Part shown: in pieces, positions 42,704-51,632 of the stretch
Layout: the number at the start of each line of letters is the position of its first letter
Numbering within the stretch: the first letter of the stretch is position 1
NCBI RefSeq assembly: GCF_017876165.1
Contig: NZ_JAGINQ010000008.1
Span: 124,001-188,000 of the forward strand
Length of the DNA: 64,000 nucleotides
From: Azospirillum soli
Lineage (GTDB): Bacteria > Pseudomonadota > Alphaproteobacteria > Azospirillales > Azospirillaceae
Direction of reading: 5' to 3'
The notes under the pieces: model-generated
The model's database searches: none
Told to the model about the DNA's origin: nothing
The model's input: only the letters and a program-made list of their open reading frames with translations
Translations under genes and position numbers: made by a program

Positions 42704-44485
42704 GTGCTGTCGCTATCCCCCCGCTGGCGCACCCTGATGGGCGCCGGCCTGATCGCGCTGTCGCCGCTGGCCGCCGCCGCGCAAACCGCGCCCACCACCC
42801 CCGCCCCCGCCACCCCCACCGACATCGCCCCGGAACGGGGCACCGGCCGCGCCACGCGCACCGTGGACGTGGCGACGAAGCACATGGTCGCCGCCGCCAA
42901 CCCGCTGGCCGCCGAAGCCGGGCGGGAGATCCTGCGCGCCGGCGGCAGCGCGGTGGACGCCGCCATCGCCGTGCAGCTCGTCCTGAACCTCGTGGAGCCG
43001 CAAAGCTCCGGCATCGGGGGTGGCGCCTTCCTGCTGCATTACGATGCGGGAACCAAGGCGGTCGCCTCCTACGACGGGCGCGAGACTGCCCCGGCGGCGG
43101 CCAAGCCCGACCGCTTCATCGGCCCCGACGGCAAGCCGATGGACCTCCGCGCCGCCATCGTCGGCGGCCGTTCGGTCGGCGTGCCCGGCACGCTGAAGCT
43201 GCTGGAGCACGCCCACCGCCAGCATGGCAAGCTCCCCTGGCCCAAGCTGTTCGAGCGCGCCATCGCCCTCGCCGAGAACGGCTTCACGGTCAGCCCGCGC
43301 CTGAACGGCCAGCTGGCGCAGGAAACCCACCTGAAGACCGATCCGGCGGCGCGCGCCTACTTCTACCAGCCGGACGGCACGCCCTGGCCGGTCGGCCACG
43401 TCCTGAAGAACCCGGACTTTGCCGCCACGCTGCGCGCCATCGCGGAGAAGGGCTCGGCCGCCTTCTACGAAGGACCCATGGCCGCCGACATCGCTAAGGC
43501 GGTGACCGGCCACCCCACCAACCCCGGCGACCTGACCGAGTCCGACCTGAAGGCCTATCAGGTCAAGGAGCGGGACCCGCTCTGCGGCAGCTACCGCGTC
43601 TTCACCCTCTGCGGCATGGGGCCGCCCAGCTCGGGCGGCGTCGCGGTGTTGCAGATGCTGACCATGCTGGAGCGCAAGGACATCGGCGCCAAGCGCAACG
43701 ACCCGGCCCAGGTGGTCCATTGGTTCGCCGAGGCCGGGCGCCTCGCCTACGCCGACCGGGCGCTCTACCTCGGCGATCCGGACTTCGTGAAGGTGCCGGT
43801 GAAGGGCCTGCTCGACCGCGCCTATCTGATGAACCGCGCCGCCCTGATCGGCGAGACCTCCATGGGCAAGGCCCAGCCGGGCGAGCCGCCCTACAAGGAA
43901 ACCCGCGCCTGGGGCCTCGCCGACGCGGCGGAGCACGGCACAAGCCACATCTCCGTGGTGGACGGGCAGGGCAACGCGGTCGCCATGACCACCACCATTG
44001 AGGACGGCTTCGGCTCACGCATCATGGTGCGCGGTTTCCTGCTGAACAACGAGCTGACCGACTTCGCCTTCACCCCGACCGAGGGCGACAAGCCCGTCGC
44101 CAACCGCGTCGAGCCCGGCAAGCGCCCGCGCAGCTCTATGGCGCCGACGCTGGTCTTCCACCGCGACGGTTCCCTGGTCGCCACAGTGGGCTCCCCCGGC
44201 GGCAGCGCCATCATCAACTATGTGGGCAAGACGCTGATCGGCCTGCTCGACTGGGGGCTCGACCCGCAGCAGGCGGTGGATCTCGCCAACTTCGGCAGCC
44301 GCAACGGCCCGACCGAACTGGAGCTGGGCACCGAGGCCGAGTCGTGGAAGTCTGCGCTGGAGGCCCGGGGGCACACGGTCAAGGCGGTGGAGCTGACCTC
44401 CGGCACCCAGGCCATCGTCGTCACCGCCAACGGCCTGTCCGGCGGCGCCGACACCCGTCGCGAAGGCGTGGCCGTGGGTGATTGA
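42704..44485 (+). CDS. ggt: Gamma-glutamyltransferase (glutathione hydrolase)
   Basis: The 593-residue periplasmic N-terminal nucleophile hydrolase has a signal peptide (LMGAGLIALSPLAAAA). The self-cleaving nucleophile is Thr413 in HGTSHISVVDGQGNAVAMTT. Other motifs are SGIGGGAFLLHYD and PRSSMAPTLVFHRDGSLVAT. It cleaves the gamma-glutamyl bond of glutathione. The GTG start at 42704 has GGGGAGG upstream. A strong terminator follows. Confidence 0.95.
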   Translation: MLSLSPRWRTLMGAGLIALSPLAAAAQTAPTTPAPATPTDIAPERGTGRATRTVDVATKHMVAAANPLAAEAGREILRAGGSAVDAAIAVQLVLNLVEPQSSGIGGGAFLLHYDAGTKAVASYDGRETAPAAAKPDRFIGPDGKPMDLRAAIVGGRSVGVPGTLKLLEHAHRQHGKLPWPKLFERAIALAENGFTVSPRLNGQLAQETHLKTDPAARAYFYQPDGTPWPVGHVLKNPDFAATLRAIAEKGSAAFYEGPMAADIAKAVTGHPTNPGDLTESDLKAYQVKERDPLCGSYRVFTLCGMGPPSSGGVAVLQMLTMLERKDIGAKRNDPAQVVHWFAEAGRLAYADRALYLGDPDFVKVPVKGLLDRAYLMNRAALIGETSMGKAQPGEPPYKETRAWGLADAAEHGTSHISVVDGQGNAVAMTTTIEDGFGSRIMVRGFLLNNELTDFAFTPTEGDKPVANRVEPGKRPRSSMAPTLVFHRDGSLVATVGSPGGSAIINYVGKTLIGLLDWGLDPQQAVDLANFGSRNGPTELELGTEAESWKSALEARGHTVKAVELTSGTQAIVVTANGLSGGADTRREGVAVGD

Positions 44486-44609
44486 GGCGCCGGCAAGGAA
44501 GGGGCATGCCGTCCGGGCAGGAACAGCGTTTACGCGGCGTTAACCATAACCGGGCTACAAAAAGCCCACACGCAGTGTACTTCTCCATTTTGGTTCCTCC
44601 CTGCACCTC

Positions 44610-44638
44610 GGGCCGCCTTTGGCGGCCCATTTGTTTTT
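44610..44638 (+). terminator. Rho-independent terminator between ggt and aroA
   Basis: GGGCCGCC (44610-44617) pairs with GGCGGCCC (44621-44628) around a TTT loop, followed by ATTTGTTTTT (44629-44638). It is 125 bases beyond the ggt stop. A further small hairpin GGGCT...AGCCC lies at about 44553-44568. Confidence 0.8.
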
Positions 44639-44678
44639 GGGACGGGCCGCTCTTTGGTGGTCCATTTGTCTCTGGACC
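44610..44678. repeat. Degenerate tandem duplication of the terminator unit upstream of aroA
   Basis: The unit GGGCCGCCTTTGGCGGCCCA followed by TTTGTTTTTGG recurs 34 bases later (from 44644) as GGGCCGCTCTTTGGTGGTCC followed by ATTTGTCTCTGG. Most differences are C/T transitions. The second copy has a weaker hairpin and a broken T-run. The pair lies about 100-160 bases before the aroA start. Confidence 0.65.
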
Positions 44679-44773
44679 GGTGGGGAACGCCTTTTGCCGC
44701 GCCCCCTCGCATCGGCTTGCCCTCTGTGCTAGGTACTTCGGCCGGTCCACAAGCTATCCGAGGGTTGGTTCCC

Positions 44774-46111
44774 ATGACGCAGGCGAAGCCGTTGCGCTCG
44801 TCCTCCACCGGCGCGCTTGCCGGCACGATCCGCGTGCCCGGCGACAAGTCCATTTCGCACCGGTCGCTGATGCTGGGCGCCATCGCCGTGGGTGAGACCG
44901 TCATCCACGGCCTGCTGGAGGGCGAGGACGTCCTGAATACCGCCGCCGCGATGCGCCTTCTGGGCGCGCAGGCGGAACGCGGCGCCGACAACGTGTGGCG
45001 CGTGCGCGGCGTCGGCCTCGGCGGGCTGGGCGAGCCGGCGCAGGTGCTCGACATGGGCAACAGCGGCACGGCCGCGCGCCTGCTGATGGGCCTCGTCGCG
45101 TCGCACCCGATCAATTGCGTCTTCACCGGCGACGCCTCGCTGAACAAGCGCCCGATGGCCCGCGTGACCGCGCCGCTGGAGCAGATGGGCGCGCGCTTCG
45201 TCGGCCGCTCGGGCGGGCGCCTGCCGCTGACCGTCATCGGCAGCGACCAGACCGTGCCGATCACCTACCGCCTGCCGGTCGCCTCGGCCCAGGTGAAATC
45301 GGCGATCATCCTCTGTGGCCTGAACACCGCCGGCACCACCACGGTGATCGAGGCCGAGCCGACCCGCGACCACACCGAACTGATGCTGCGCCACTTCGGC
45401 GCCACGGTGACGACCGAACGGATGGACGACGGCGCGCTGGCCGTGTCCGTCGTCGGTCAGCCGGAACTGACCGGCCGCGAGATTTTCGTCCCCGCCGACC
45501 CCAGCTCCGCCGCCTTCCCGGCGGTCGCGGCGCTGCTGCGTCCGGGGTCCGAGGTGTTCCTGCGCGACGTCGGTATGAACCCGCGCCGCACCGGCCTGTT
45601 CGACACGCTGATCGAAATGGGCGCCGACATCGCCTTCGAGAACCGCCGCGACCAGGCGGGCGAGCCGGTCGCCGACCTGCGCGTGAAGCACGGCCCCCTC
45701 AAGGGCGTCGTGGTTCCGGCCGACCGCGCCCCCAGCATGATCGACGAGTACCCGATCCTCGCCGCCGCCGCCGCCTGCGCCGAGGGCACCACCGTCATGC
45801 TCGGCCTCAAGGAACTGCGCGTGAAGGAAAGCGACCGTCTGGCCATGGTCGCCGACGGCCTGACCAAGTGCGGCGTGAAGGTGGAGGTCGGGGCTGACGA
45901 CAGCCTGACCGTTCACGGCACCGGCAAGCCGCCGCAGGGCGGCGCCACGGTCGCCACGGCGATGGACCACCGCATCGCGATGAGCTTCCTGGTGTTGGGT
46001 ATGGCGTCGGCCGATCCAATTCAGGTGGACGACGGCGCCTTCATCGAAACCAGCTTCCCCTGCTTCGTCGGTCTGATGAACGGGCTGGGCGCGGCGATTT
46101 CGGAGGTTTGA
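44774..46111 (+). CDS. aroA: 3-phosphoshikimate 1-carboxyvinyltransferase (EPSP synthase)
   Basis: The 445-residue enzyme joins shikimate 3-phosphate and phosphoenolpyruvate in aromatic amino acid synthesis. Motifs: [69 protein letters not shown] and [17 protein letters not shown]. The overall sequence resembles class II (CP4-like) enzymes. However, the PEP-site loop reads GNSGTAARL with Gly, where CP4 has Ala (GNAATGCRL). The start at 44774 leaves a 5-base gap to cmk at the 3' end, forming an aroA-cmk unit. Confidence 0.95.
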   Translation: MTQAKPLRSSSTGALAGTIRVPGDKSISHRSLMLGAIAVGETVIHGLLEGEDVLNTAAAMRLLGAQAERGADNVWRVRGVGLGGLGEPAQVLDMGNSGTAARLLMGLVASHPINCVFTGDASLNKRPMARVTAPLEQMGARFVGRSGGRLPLTVIGSDQTVPITYRLPVASAQVKSAIILCGLNTAGTTTVIEAEPTRDHTELMLRHFGATVTTERMDDGALAVSVVGQPELTGREIFVPADPSSAAFPAVAALLRPGSEVFLRDVGMNPRRTGLFDTLIEMGADIAFENRRDQAGEPVADLRVKHGPLKGVVVPADRAPSMIDEYPILAAAAACAEGTTVMLGLKELRVKESDRLAMVADGLTKCGVKVEVGADDSLTVHGTGKPPQGGATVATAMDHRIAMSFLVLGMASADPIQVDDGAFIETSFPCFVGLMNGLGAAISEV

Positions 46112-46116
46112 TCGCG

Positions 46117-46779
46117 ATGGGTCTGGTGATCGCCATTGACGGCCCGGCGGCCAGCGGCAAGGGCACGCTGTCCAAGCGCGTCGCCGCCGCCTACGGCTTC
46201 GCGCATCTGGACACCGGCGCGCTCTACCGCGCGGTCGGCGTCAGCGTGATCCGCGCCGGCGGCGATCCGGCCGACGCGGAGGCCGCGACCCGCGCGGCGC
46301 TCGACCTGCACCCGGAGGACGGCATCCTGTCCGACCCGGCGCTGCGCACCGACGAGGCGGCGCAGGCCGCCTCCAAGGTCGCCGTGGTGCCAGCGGTGCG
46401 CGAGGCGCTGCTGGCCTTCCAGCGCCGCTTCGCCGAGATGCCGCCGGGCGGCGCGCCGGGTTCCGTGCTCGACGGGCGGGACATCGGGACGGTCGTATGT
46501 CCTAGCGCCGATGCCAAGCTTTTCGTTACCGCTTCGGTGGAGGTTCGGGCTGACCGGCGACTCAAGGAGTTGCGGGAACGTGGGATTCCGGCTATACCCT
46601 CCGACGTCCTGGAGGACATGAAGGCTCGTGACGCGCGCGACAGCCAGAGAGCGGTGGCCCCGCTCCGGCCGGCTGCCGACGCTTTTGTGCTTGATACGTC
46701 TGCCCTGAACGCCGACCAGGCGTTCGACGCGGCGATCGCCTTTATCGGATCGAAGACCGGTCTCGGCCCCAAGGCTTGA
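46117..46779 (+). CDS. cmk: Cytidylate kinase
   Basis: The 220-residue P-loop kinase ([20 protein letters not shown]) phosphorylates CMP and d[36 protein letters not shown] and [20 protein letters not shown] are family motifs. GGAGG at 46102-46106 suits the ATG at 46117. An upstream TTG at 46108 would be too close. The order aroA-cmk-rpsA is conserved in proteobacteria. Confidence 0.95.
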   Translation: MGLVIAIDGPAASGKGTLSKRVAAAYGFAHLDTGALYRAVGVSVIRAGGDPADAEAATRAALDLHPEDGILSDPALRTDEAAQAASKVAVVPAVREALLAFQRRFAEMPPGGAPGSVLDGRDIGTVVCPSADAKLFVTASVEVRADRRLKELRERGIPAIPSDVLEDMKARDARDSQRAVAPLRPAADAFVLDTSALNADQAFDAAIAFIGSKTGLGPKA

Positions 46780-46831
46780 GCGGCGCGGTTCGGGCGCTTC
46801 GGTTCTCCACGGAAAAATATTTCAACCAAGT

Positions 46832-46893
46832 CGCCGGGCGTGGTGCCCGGCGCGGCGGTCCAGTCGAGGCCGTTCCCGTTTTGCCGCGGGAAT
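46832..46893 (+). promoter_or_regulatory. Structured leader of rpsA
   Basis: The 157-base gap before rpsA holds a strong hairpin (CGCCGGGC 46832-46839 with GCCCGGCG 46845-46852) and a second (TTCCCG with CGGGAA, about 46874-46892). An AT-rich patch AAAAATATTT lies before them. S1 mRNAs are often autoregulated by structured leaders, so this may be the S1 control region. Confidence 0.4.
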
Positions 46894-46936
46894 GGCGCCA
46901 GACGGGGTCGTTTTTCGGCCAACCTTAGGAGTTTCA

Positions 46937-48643
46937 ATGGCACAAGCTATGGCCCGGACCGGCGAGAAGGAAAGCTTTGCGGCGCTGCTTGAGGAGTCGC
47001 TCGGCGCTGCCGAGTCCCTCGAAGGCACCGTCGTCAAGGGGCGCGTGGTCTCCGTCGACAACGACATGGTCACGATCGACGTCGGCCTGAAGTCGGAAGG
47101 CCGCGTCGCGCTGAAGGAATTCGCCGTCGCCGGCCAGCCGCCCGAGCTGAAGGCGGGCGACACGGTCGAGGTGTACCTCGAGCGCATGGAAGACAAGAAC
47201 GGCGAAGCGATGCTGAGCCGTGAGAAGGCCAAGCGCGAAGAGGCCTGGGCGCTGCTCGAGAAGTCCTTCCAGGACCAGAGCCGCGTCACCGGCGTCATCT
47301 TCGGCCGCGTCAAGGGCGGCTTCACCGTCGACCTGTCGGGCGCCGTGGCGTTCCTGCCGGGTTCGCAGGTGGACATCCGTCCGGTTCGCGACATCTCCCC
47401 GCTGCTGGGCACCCCGCAGCCGTTCCAGATCCTGAAGATGGACCGCTCGCGCGGCAACATCGTCGTGTCGCGCCGCGCCGTGCTCGAAGAGAGCCGCGCC
47501 GAGGCCCGTTCGGAGCTGGTGGCCAACCTCAAGGAAGGCCAGGTTCTCCAGGGTGTGGTCAAGAACATCACCGACTACGGCGCGTTCGTGGATCTGGGCG
47601 GTGTCGACGGCCTGCTGCACGTCACCGACATCGCGTGGCGCCGCATCAACCACCCGTCCGAGGCCCTGCAGATCGGCCAGACCGTCACGGTCCAGGTCAT
47701 CCGCTTCAACCCGGAGACCCAGCGCATCAGCCTCGGCATGAAGCAGCTGGAAGCCGATCCGTGGGAAGGCGTCGAAGCCAAGTACCCGGTCAGCGCCCGG
47801 TTCAAGGGCCGCGTCACCAACATCACCGACTACGGCGCCTTCGTGGAGCTGGAGCCGGGGATCGAGGGCCTGGTGCACGTCTCGGAGATGTCCTGGACCA
47901 AGAAGAACGTCCATCCGGGCAAGATCGTGTCGACTTCGCAGGAAGTCGAGGTCATGGTCCTGGACGTCGATCCGCAGAAGCGCCGCATCAGCCTCGGCCT
48001 GAAGCAGTGCCTGGACAACCCGTGGGAGACCTTCCTCGACAAGTTCGGCCCGGGCACGGAGCTGGAAGGCGAGGTCAAGAACATCACCGAATTCGGTCTG
48101 TTCGTCGGTCTGCCGGGCGACATCGACGGCATGGTCCACATGTCCGACCTCGACTGGAACAAGTCGGGTGAGGAGGCCATCGCCGAGTACAAGAAGGGCG
48201 ATCGCGTCAAGGTCAAGGTCCTGGACGTGGACGTCGAGAAGGAGCGCATCAGCCTCGGCATCAAGCAGCTCGCGAACGATCCGTTCGAGGCTGCCACCGC
48301 CGGCCTGAAGAAGAACGACGTCGTCACCTGCACCGTCACCCAGGTCACCGATGGTGGCATCGAGGTCGCGGTGGGCGAGGGCTACACCGGCTTCATCCGC
48401 AAGTCGGACCTGTCCCGCGACCGTGCGGAGCAGCGCCCGGACCGTTTCGCCGTCGGCGAGAAGGTGGACGCCAAGGTTACCCAGATCGACCGCGGCTCCC
48501 GCCGCATCTCGCTGTCCATCAAGGCCCGCGAGATGGAAGAGGAGAAGCAGGCGATGGCCGAGTACGGTTCGTCCGACTCGGGCGCCTCGCTGGGCGATAT
48601 CCTGGGTGCGGCTCTGAAGCGCAAGCAGTCGACCGAAGAGTAA
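46937..48643 (+). CDS. rpsA: 30S ribosomal protein S1
   Basis: The 568-residue protein has six S1 RNA-binding repeats. Repeats 3-5 begin with NITDYGAFVDLGGVDGLLHV, NITDYGAFVELEPGIEGLVH and NITEFGLFVGLPGDIDGMVH, and repeat 6 has TDGGIEVAVGEGYTGFIRKS. It helps mRNA bind the small ribosomal subunit. TTAGGAG precedes the ATG at 46937. A bidirectional terminator follows. Codon choice is strongly biased, as expected for a highly expressed gene. Confidence 0.98.
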   Translation: MAQAMARTGEKESFAALLEESLGAAESLEGTVVKGRVVSVDNDMVTIDVGLKSEGRVALKEFAVAGQPPELKAGDTVEVYLERMEDKNGEAMLSREKAKREEAWALLEKSFQDQSRVTGVIFGRVKGGFTVDLSGAVAFLPGSQVDIRPVRDISPLLGTPQPFQILKMDRSRGNIVVSRRAVLEESRAEARSELVANLKEGQVLQGVVKNITDYGAFVDLGGVDGLLHVTDIAWRRINHPSEALQIGQTVTVQVIRFNPETQRISLGMKQLEADPWEGVEAKYPVSARFKGRVTNITDYGAFVELEPGIEGLVHVSEMSWTKKNVHPGKIVSTSQEVEVMVLDVDPQKRRISLGLKQCLDNPWETFLDKFGPGTELEGEVKNITEFGLFVGLPGDIDGMVHMSDLDWNKSGEEAIAEYKKGDRVKVKVLDVDVEKERISLGIKQLANDPFEAATAGLKKNDVVTCTVTQVTDGGIEVAVGEGYTGFIRKSDLSRDRAEQRPDRFAVGEKVDAKVTQIDRGSRRISLSIKAREMEEEKQAMAEYGSSDSGASLGDILGAALKRKQSTEE

Positions 48644-48680
48644 GGCTGAAAAGCCTCTCGGACCTGAGGGTTACGAAAAA

Positions 48681-48710
48681 GCCGCCGTGGGCAACCACGG
48701 CGGCTTTTTT
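48681..48710. terminator. Bidirectional terminator between rpsA and the DUF2189 gene
   Basis: GCCGCCGTGG (48681-48690) and CCACGGCGGC (48695-48704) form a perfect 10-base-pair stem with a GCAA loop. T6 follows on the plus strand and A5 precedes it, which gives T5 on the minus strand. It can therefore stop both converging genes. Confidence 0.9.
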
Positions 48711-48746
48711 CTTTTGTCCCTCTCCCGGCAGGGGCGGGAGGTGGGA

Positions 48747-49565
48747 TTATTCCCCATCCTCCTTGATCAAATCCCGGTACGCGTGCCAGCTCGCGTGGCC
48801 GATCAGGGGCAGGGCGACGATCAGGCCGAGGAAGGCCGTCACCAACCCAATCCCCGTCACCAGCACGATCAGCCCGGCCCACAGCCCCAGGGCGCGCGGG
48901 TTGCGCAGCACCGCCATGGCCGAGGCGGAGGCCGCCGCGAACACATCCACCGGCCGGTCCATCATCATCGGCAACGCCGTCACGTTGGTGATGAAGGCGA
49001 AAGCCGCGAAGGCGAAGCCCAGCGCCGTCACGAACATCGTGAACACCAGCCCGTCCAGGCTGAACATCTGCGCCACGAAATGGTCCAGCGCGATGGCCTC
49101 GTGCGGAAAGAACAGGGCGAAGGCGACCACGTTGGCCCGCGCCCAGATCATCACGTACAGCATCAGAATCAGGCCGGCGGTCAGGATGTGGTAGGGGTTG
49201 GCCCGCCACGCGGTCAGCGCCCGCCACAGGCTGGGCCGCCGCCCTTCCTCCACGTCCTTCGAAATCCGGTACAGCCCCAGCGCCAGCAGCGGCGCGATCA
49301 GCAGGAAGCCGCCGATCATCGGCGCGATCAGGTAGGCCATGCCGGCCAGCACCAGCCCGCCGGTCAGCGCGAAGCCGATGGCCACGAACATCGCGCCGTA
49401 GGCAAGGCTGATCCAGCCCGACGCCCACAGGTCGGCCCATCCCGCCCTCAACCAGCCGAACACCTGCGCGGTGCTGACCGTTCGCACGCGGTCGGCGTAG
49501 GGAAGCCCCGCAAGGGCGTCCACCGGTGCTCTGTTGACCGTTGCGTCGTGATGCGCGTGATCCAT
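48747..49565 (-). CDS. DUF2189 membrane protein
   Basis: The 272-residue protein has an N-terminal His-containing cytosolic segment and about six hydrophobic helices. The DUF2189 pattern shows in VFGWLRAGWADLWASGWISL, SLAYGAMFVAIGFALTGGLV, APMIGGFLLIAPLLALGLYR and LPLIGHASWHAYRDLI. The family is common in alphaproteobacteria and uncharacterised. Some members are found near cytochrome c oxidase genes. Confidence 0.88.
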   Translation of the reverse strand: MDHAHHDATVNRAPVDALAGLPYADRVRTVSTAQVFGWLRAGWADLWASGWISLAYGAMFVAIGFALTGGLVLAGMAYLIAPMIGGFLLIAPLLALGLYRISKDVEEGRRPSLWRALTAWRANPYHILTAGLILMLYVMIWARANVVAFALFFPHEAIALDHFVAQMFSLDGLVFTMFVTALGFAFAAFAFITNVTALPMMMDRPVDVFAAASASAMAVLRNPRALGLWAGLIVLVTGIGLVTAFLGLIVALPLIGHASWHAYRDLIKEDGE

Positions 49566-49866
49566 GCCGAACCCCCAAACGATGAAAAGAGCCGCGCCGG
49601 GCTCTCTTCATGGTGGTTGGAAAACGTGAAGACGTAAAGCAATCCGTAAGGCGAACTGTTTACCCGTATTCGCAATATGCGCCCCCTGTCCGTTCGGTGG
49701 GCCCACTGCCGGTGTTGCGTGGAAGACGGCGCCGCGCGCCCAAAACGGAGCCTTTAAAAGTGGTTGCGCCATAACGGCTTAGCTTGACGGTCCCCGCACC
49801 CGATGGCAGGCTTCTCCGATAATGGCGCGATGAAACGCGCACCGAACCGGGGGAAACCAGGCCGCC
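49566..49866. other. 301-base divergent intergenic region before ihfB
   Basis: It must hold promoters for the DUF2189 gene and for ihfB. A TTGACG (49784-49789) and a GATAAT (49818-49823) are present, but 28 bases apart, too far to pair. I see no gene, hairpin or repeat of note. Confidence 0.5.
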
Positions 49867-50151
49867 ATGACCAAGTCCGAGCTGATCCAACGGCTCGCGG
49901 AGCGCAATCCGCACTTGTACCAGCGCGACATCGAGAAGATTGTCGGCACCATCTTCGATGAGATCACCGAGGCGCTGGCCCGCGGCGACCGGGTCGAATT
50001 GCGCGGTTTCGGCGCCTTTTCCGTCAAGCGGCGCGACGCCCGCACGGGACGAAACCCGCGCACGGGCGAAACCGTTGACGTGGGCGAGAAGGCCATCCCC
50101 TTCTTCAAGACCGGCAAGCAGCTGCGCGAGCGGCTGAACACGGACGAGTAA
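49867..50151 (+). CDS. ihfB: Integration host factor subunit beta
   Basis: The 94-residue HU/IHF-family DNA-bending protein has [20 protein letters not shown] at the N-terminus, the core [20 protein letters not shown], and the minor-groove arm [12 protein letters not shown] with its intercalating proline. It works as a heterodimer with IhfA in transcription and recombination. The position behind rpsA and before lapA is standard in proteobacteria. Confidence 0.95.
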   Translation: MTKSELIQRLAERNPHLYQRDIEKIVGTIFDEITEALARGDRVELRGFGAFSVKRRDARTGRNPRTGETVDVGEKAIPFFKTGKQLRERLNTDE

Positions 50152-50182
50152 CGTTTCCCAATTCTGCACGAGGAACCCGCCA

Positions 50183-50563
50183 GTGCGCTTTCTGACCTGG
50201 ATCATCACCCTCCCCATCGCGCTGGTCGCGGTTCTGTTCGCGATTTCCAACCGCGATCTGGTGACGTTGTCGCTGTGGCCGCTGCCCTTCACGCTGGAGG
50301 CGCCGATCTACCTCGCCACGCTGCTGGCCCTGCTGGTCGGCTTCGTGGCCGGCGGGTTCATCACCTGGAACGCCCAGCGCCGCCACCGCCGCCGCGCCCG
50401 CCGTGGCGCCGAGCGCGTGTTCTATCTGGAGCGCGAGCTGAAGGAGACGCAGGCCCGCGCCGCCGCCGCCGAAAAGCGCCTGGCCGAGCAGAACCGCCCG
50501 GTCTCTGGCCCGGCCCTCCCGGCCGTGACCGCCCCGGCGACCGCCGCCCCGACGGTGCACTGA
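50183..50563 (+). CDS. lapA: LapA (DUF1049) family membrane protein
   Basis: The 126-residue protein has two N-terminal transmembrane helices (about 2-22 and 38-60; FLTWIITLPIALVAVLFAIS, YLATLLALLVGFVAGGFITW) and a coiled-coil cytosolic part (RVFYLERELKETQARAAAAE), followed by a Pro/Ala tail. LapA proteins assist regulation of lipopolysaccharide assembly. It follows ihfB by 31 bases. Confidence 0.88.
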   Translation: MRFLTWIITLPIALVAVLFAISNRDLVTLSLWPLPFTLEAPIYLATLLALLVGFVAGGFITWNAQRRHRRRARRGAERVFYLERELKETQARAAAAEKRLAEQNRPVSGPALPAVTAPATAAPTVH

Positions 50564-50624
50564 GTCTCACCCGAGTACGCTTCCCCGCGCGAGCGGGGGA
50601 GCGCCATGCGAGCGGGAGGCATCC

Positions 50625-51611
50625 ATGAGGACCGTGACCGGTGCCGAGCTGCGATCCGTCCTCCACCACCGCATGCTGATCGAACGGCTGCGGCAGACCT
50701 TCCGCGCCGGAGTCGAGGCGCCGGCCGCGCACCGCCACACGGTCCAGACCTATGGCCAGCATGACGGAACGCTGCTGCTGGAACCCGCCTGGCAGATCAA
50801 CCAGTGCATCGGCATCAAGGTCGTCACCGACTTCCCGGATAACGGCGCCCCCGGCAGCGGCGCCCCCGAGAGCGGCGCCAATGATCTGCCGGCGGTGCAG
50901 GGCGTCTATCTGCTGATCGACGGCAAGACCGGCATGCCGCAGGCGGTGCTCGACAACGCGGCGCTGACCAAGCGGCGCACGGCGGCGGCCTCGGCGCTGG
51001 CCGCCTCCTACCTTGCGCGGCCCGACTCGGAACGGCTGCTGATCGTCGGCACCGGCGCGCTGGCCCCCGAACTGGTCGAGGCTTACGCCGCCGTGCTGCA
51101 CATCAAGCAGGTGCTGGTCTGGGGGCGCCACATCGACAAGGCCAGGAAGGTCGTCGGGCGCTTTCACCGTCCGAAGTTCCGCATCGAGGCGACCGATGAT
51201 CTGGAAGGCGCCGTCGGCGGCGCGCACGTCATCGTCTGCGCCACGTCGGCGAAGGAGCCGCTGATCCGGGGCGACTGGCTGCAACCCGGCCAGCATCTCG
51301 ACCTTGTCGGCGGCATGACGCCGGACGCGCGCGAGGCCGATGACGCGTGCGTCCGCAAGGCGCGCGTCTTCGTGGACACCCGCGACGGCGCCTGCAAGCA
51401 GGCCGGCGACATCGTCCAGCCCATGCGGGCCGGCCTCCTGACGGAGGACGACATCGCCGGCGACCTTTACGACCTGACGCGCGGCGAGCGCGCCGGACGG
51501 CGCTTCTACGACCAGATCACCCTGTTCAAATCGGTCGGCACCCCGCTGGAAGACCTCTCCGCCGCCCAGCTGGCCGTGGAAATGGTCCTGCACAACGACA
51601 CCATCCGCTAA
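50625..51611 (+). CDS. Ornithine cyclodeaminase/mu-crystallin family protein
   Basis: The 328-residue protein has the family segments QPTYGQHDGTL-like LQPAWQI region, VYLLIDGKTGMPQAVLDNAA with LTKRRTAAASALAASYLA, the Rossmann nucleotide motif LLIVGTGALAPELVEAYAAV, and DLVGGMTPDAREADDACVRK. Members are NAD(P)-dependent: ornithine cyclodeaminases, alanine dehydrogenases or ketimine reductases. A short Gly/Ala/Pro insert at about residues 75-85 comes from a 15-base tandem repeat at 50846-50880. A D-amino-acid/sarcosine-oxidase-like gene follows 21 bases on, so the two may catabolise an amino acid or amine together. Confidence 0.82.
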   Translation: MRTVTGAELRSVLHHRMLIERLRQTFRAGVEAPAAHRHTVQTYGQHDGTLLLEPAWQINQCIGIKVVTDFPDNGAPGSGAPESGANDLPAVQGVYLLIDGKTGMPQAVLDNAALTKRRTAAASALAASYLARPDSERLLIVGTGALAPELVEAYAAVLHIKQVLVWGRHIDKARKVVGRFHRPKFRIEATDDLEGAVGGAHVIVCATSAKEPLIRGDWLQPGQHLDLVGGMTPDAREADDACVRKARVFVDTRDGACKQAGDIVQPMRAGLLTEDDIAGDLYDLTRGERAGRRFYDQITLFKSVGTPLEDLSAAQLAVEMVLHNDTIR

Positions 51612-51632
51612 GCGAATCCCGGTAAGCGCTCC

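Noticed and set aside
44516..44537. GGAAC followed by CGTT upstream of aroA as an EcfG promoter
   Set aside because: The spacing is 13 bases, not 16-17.
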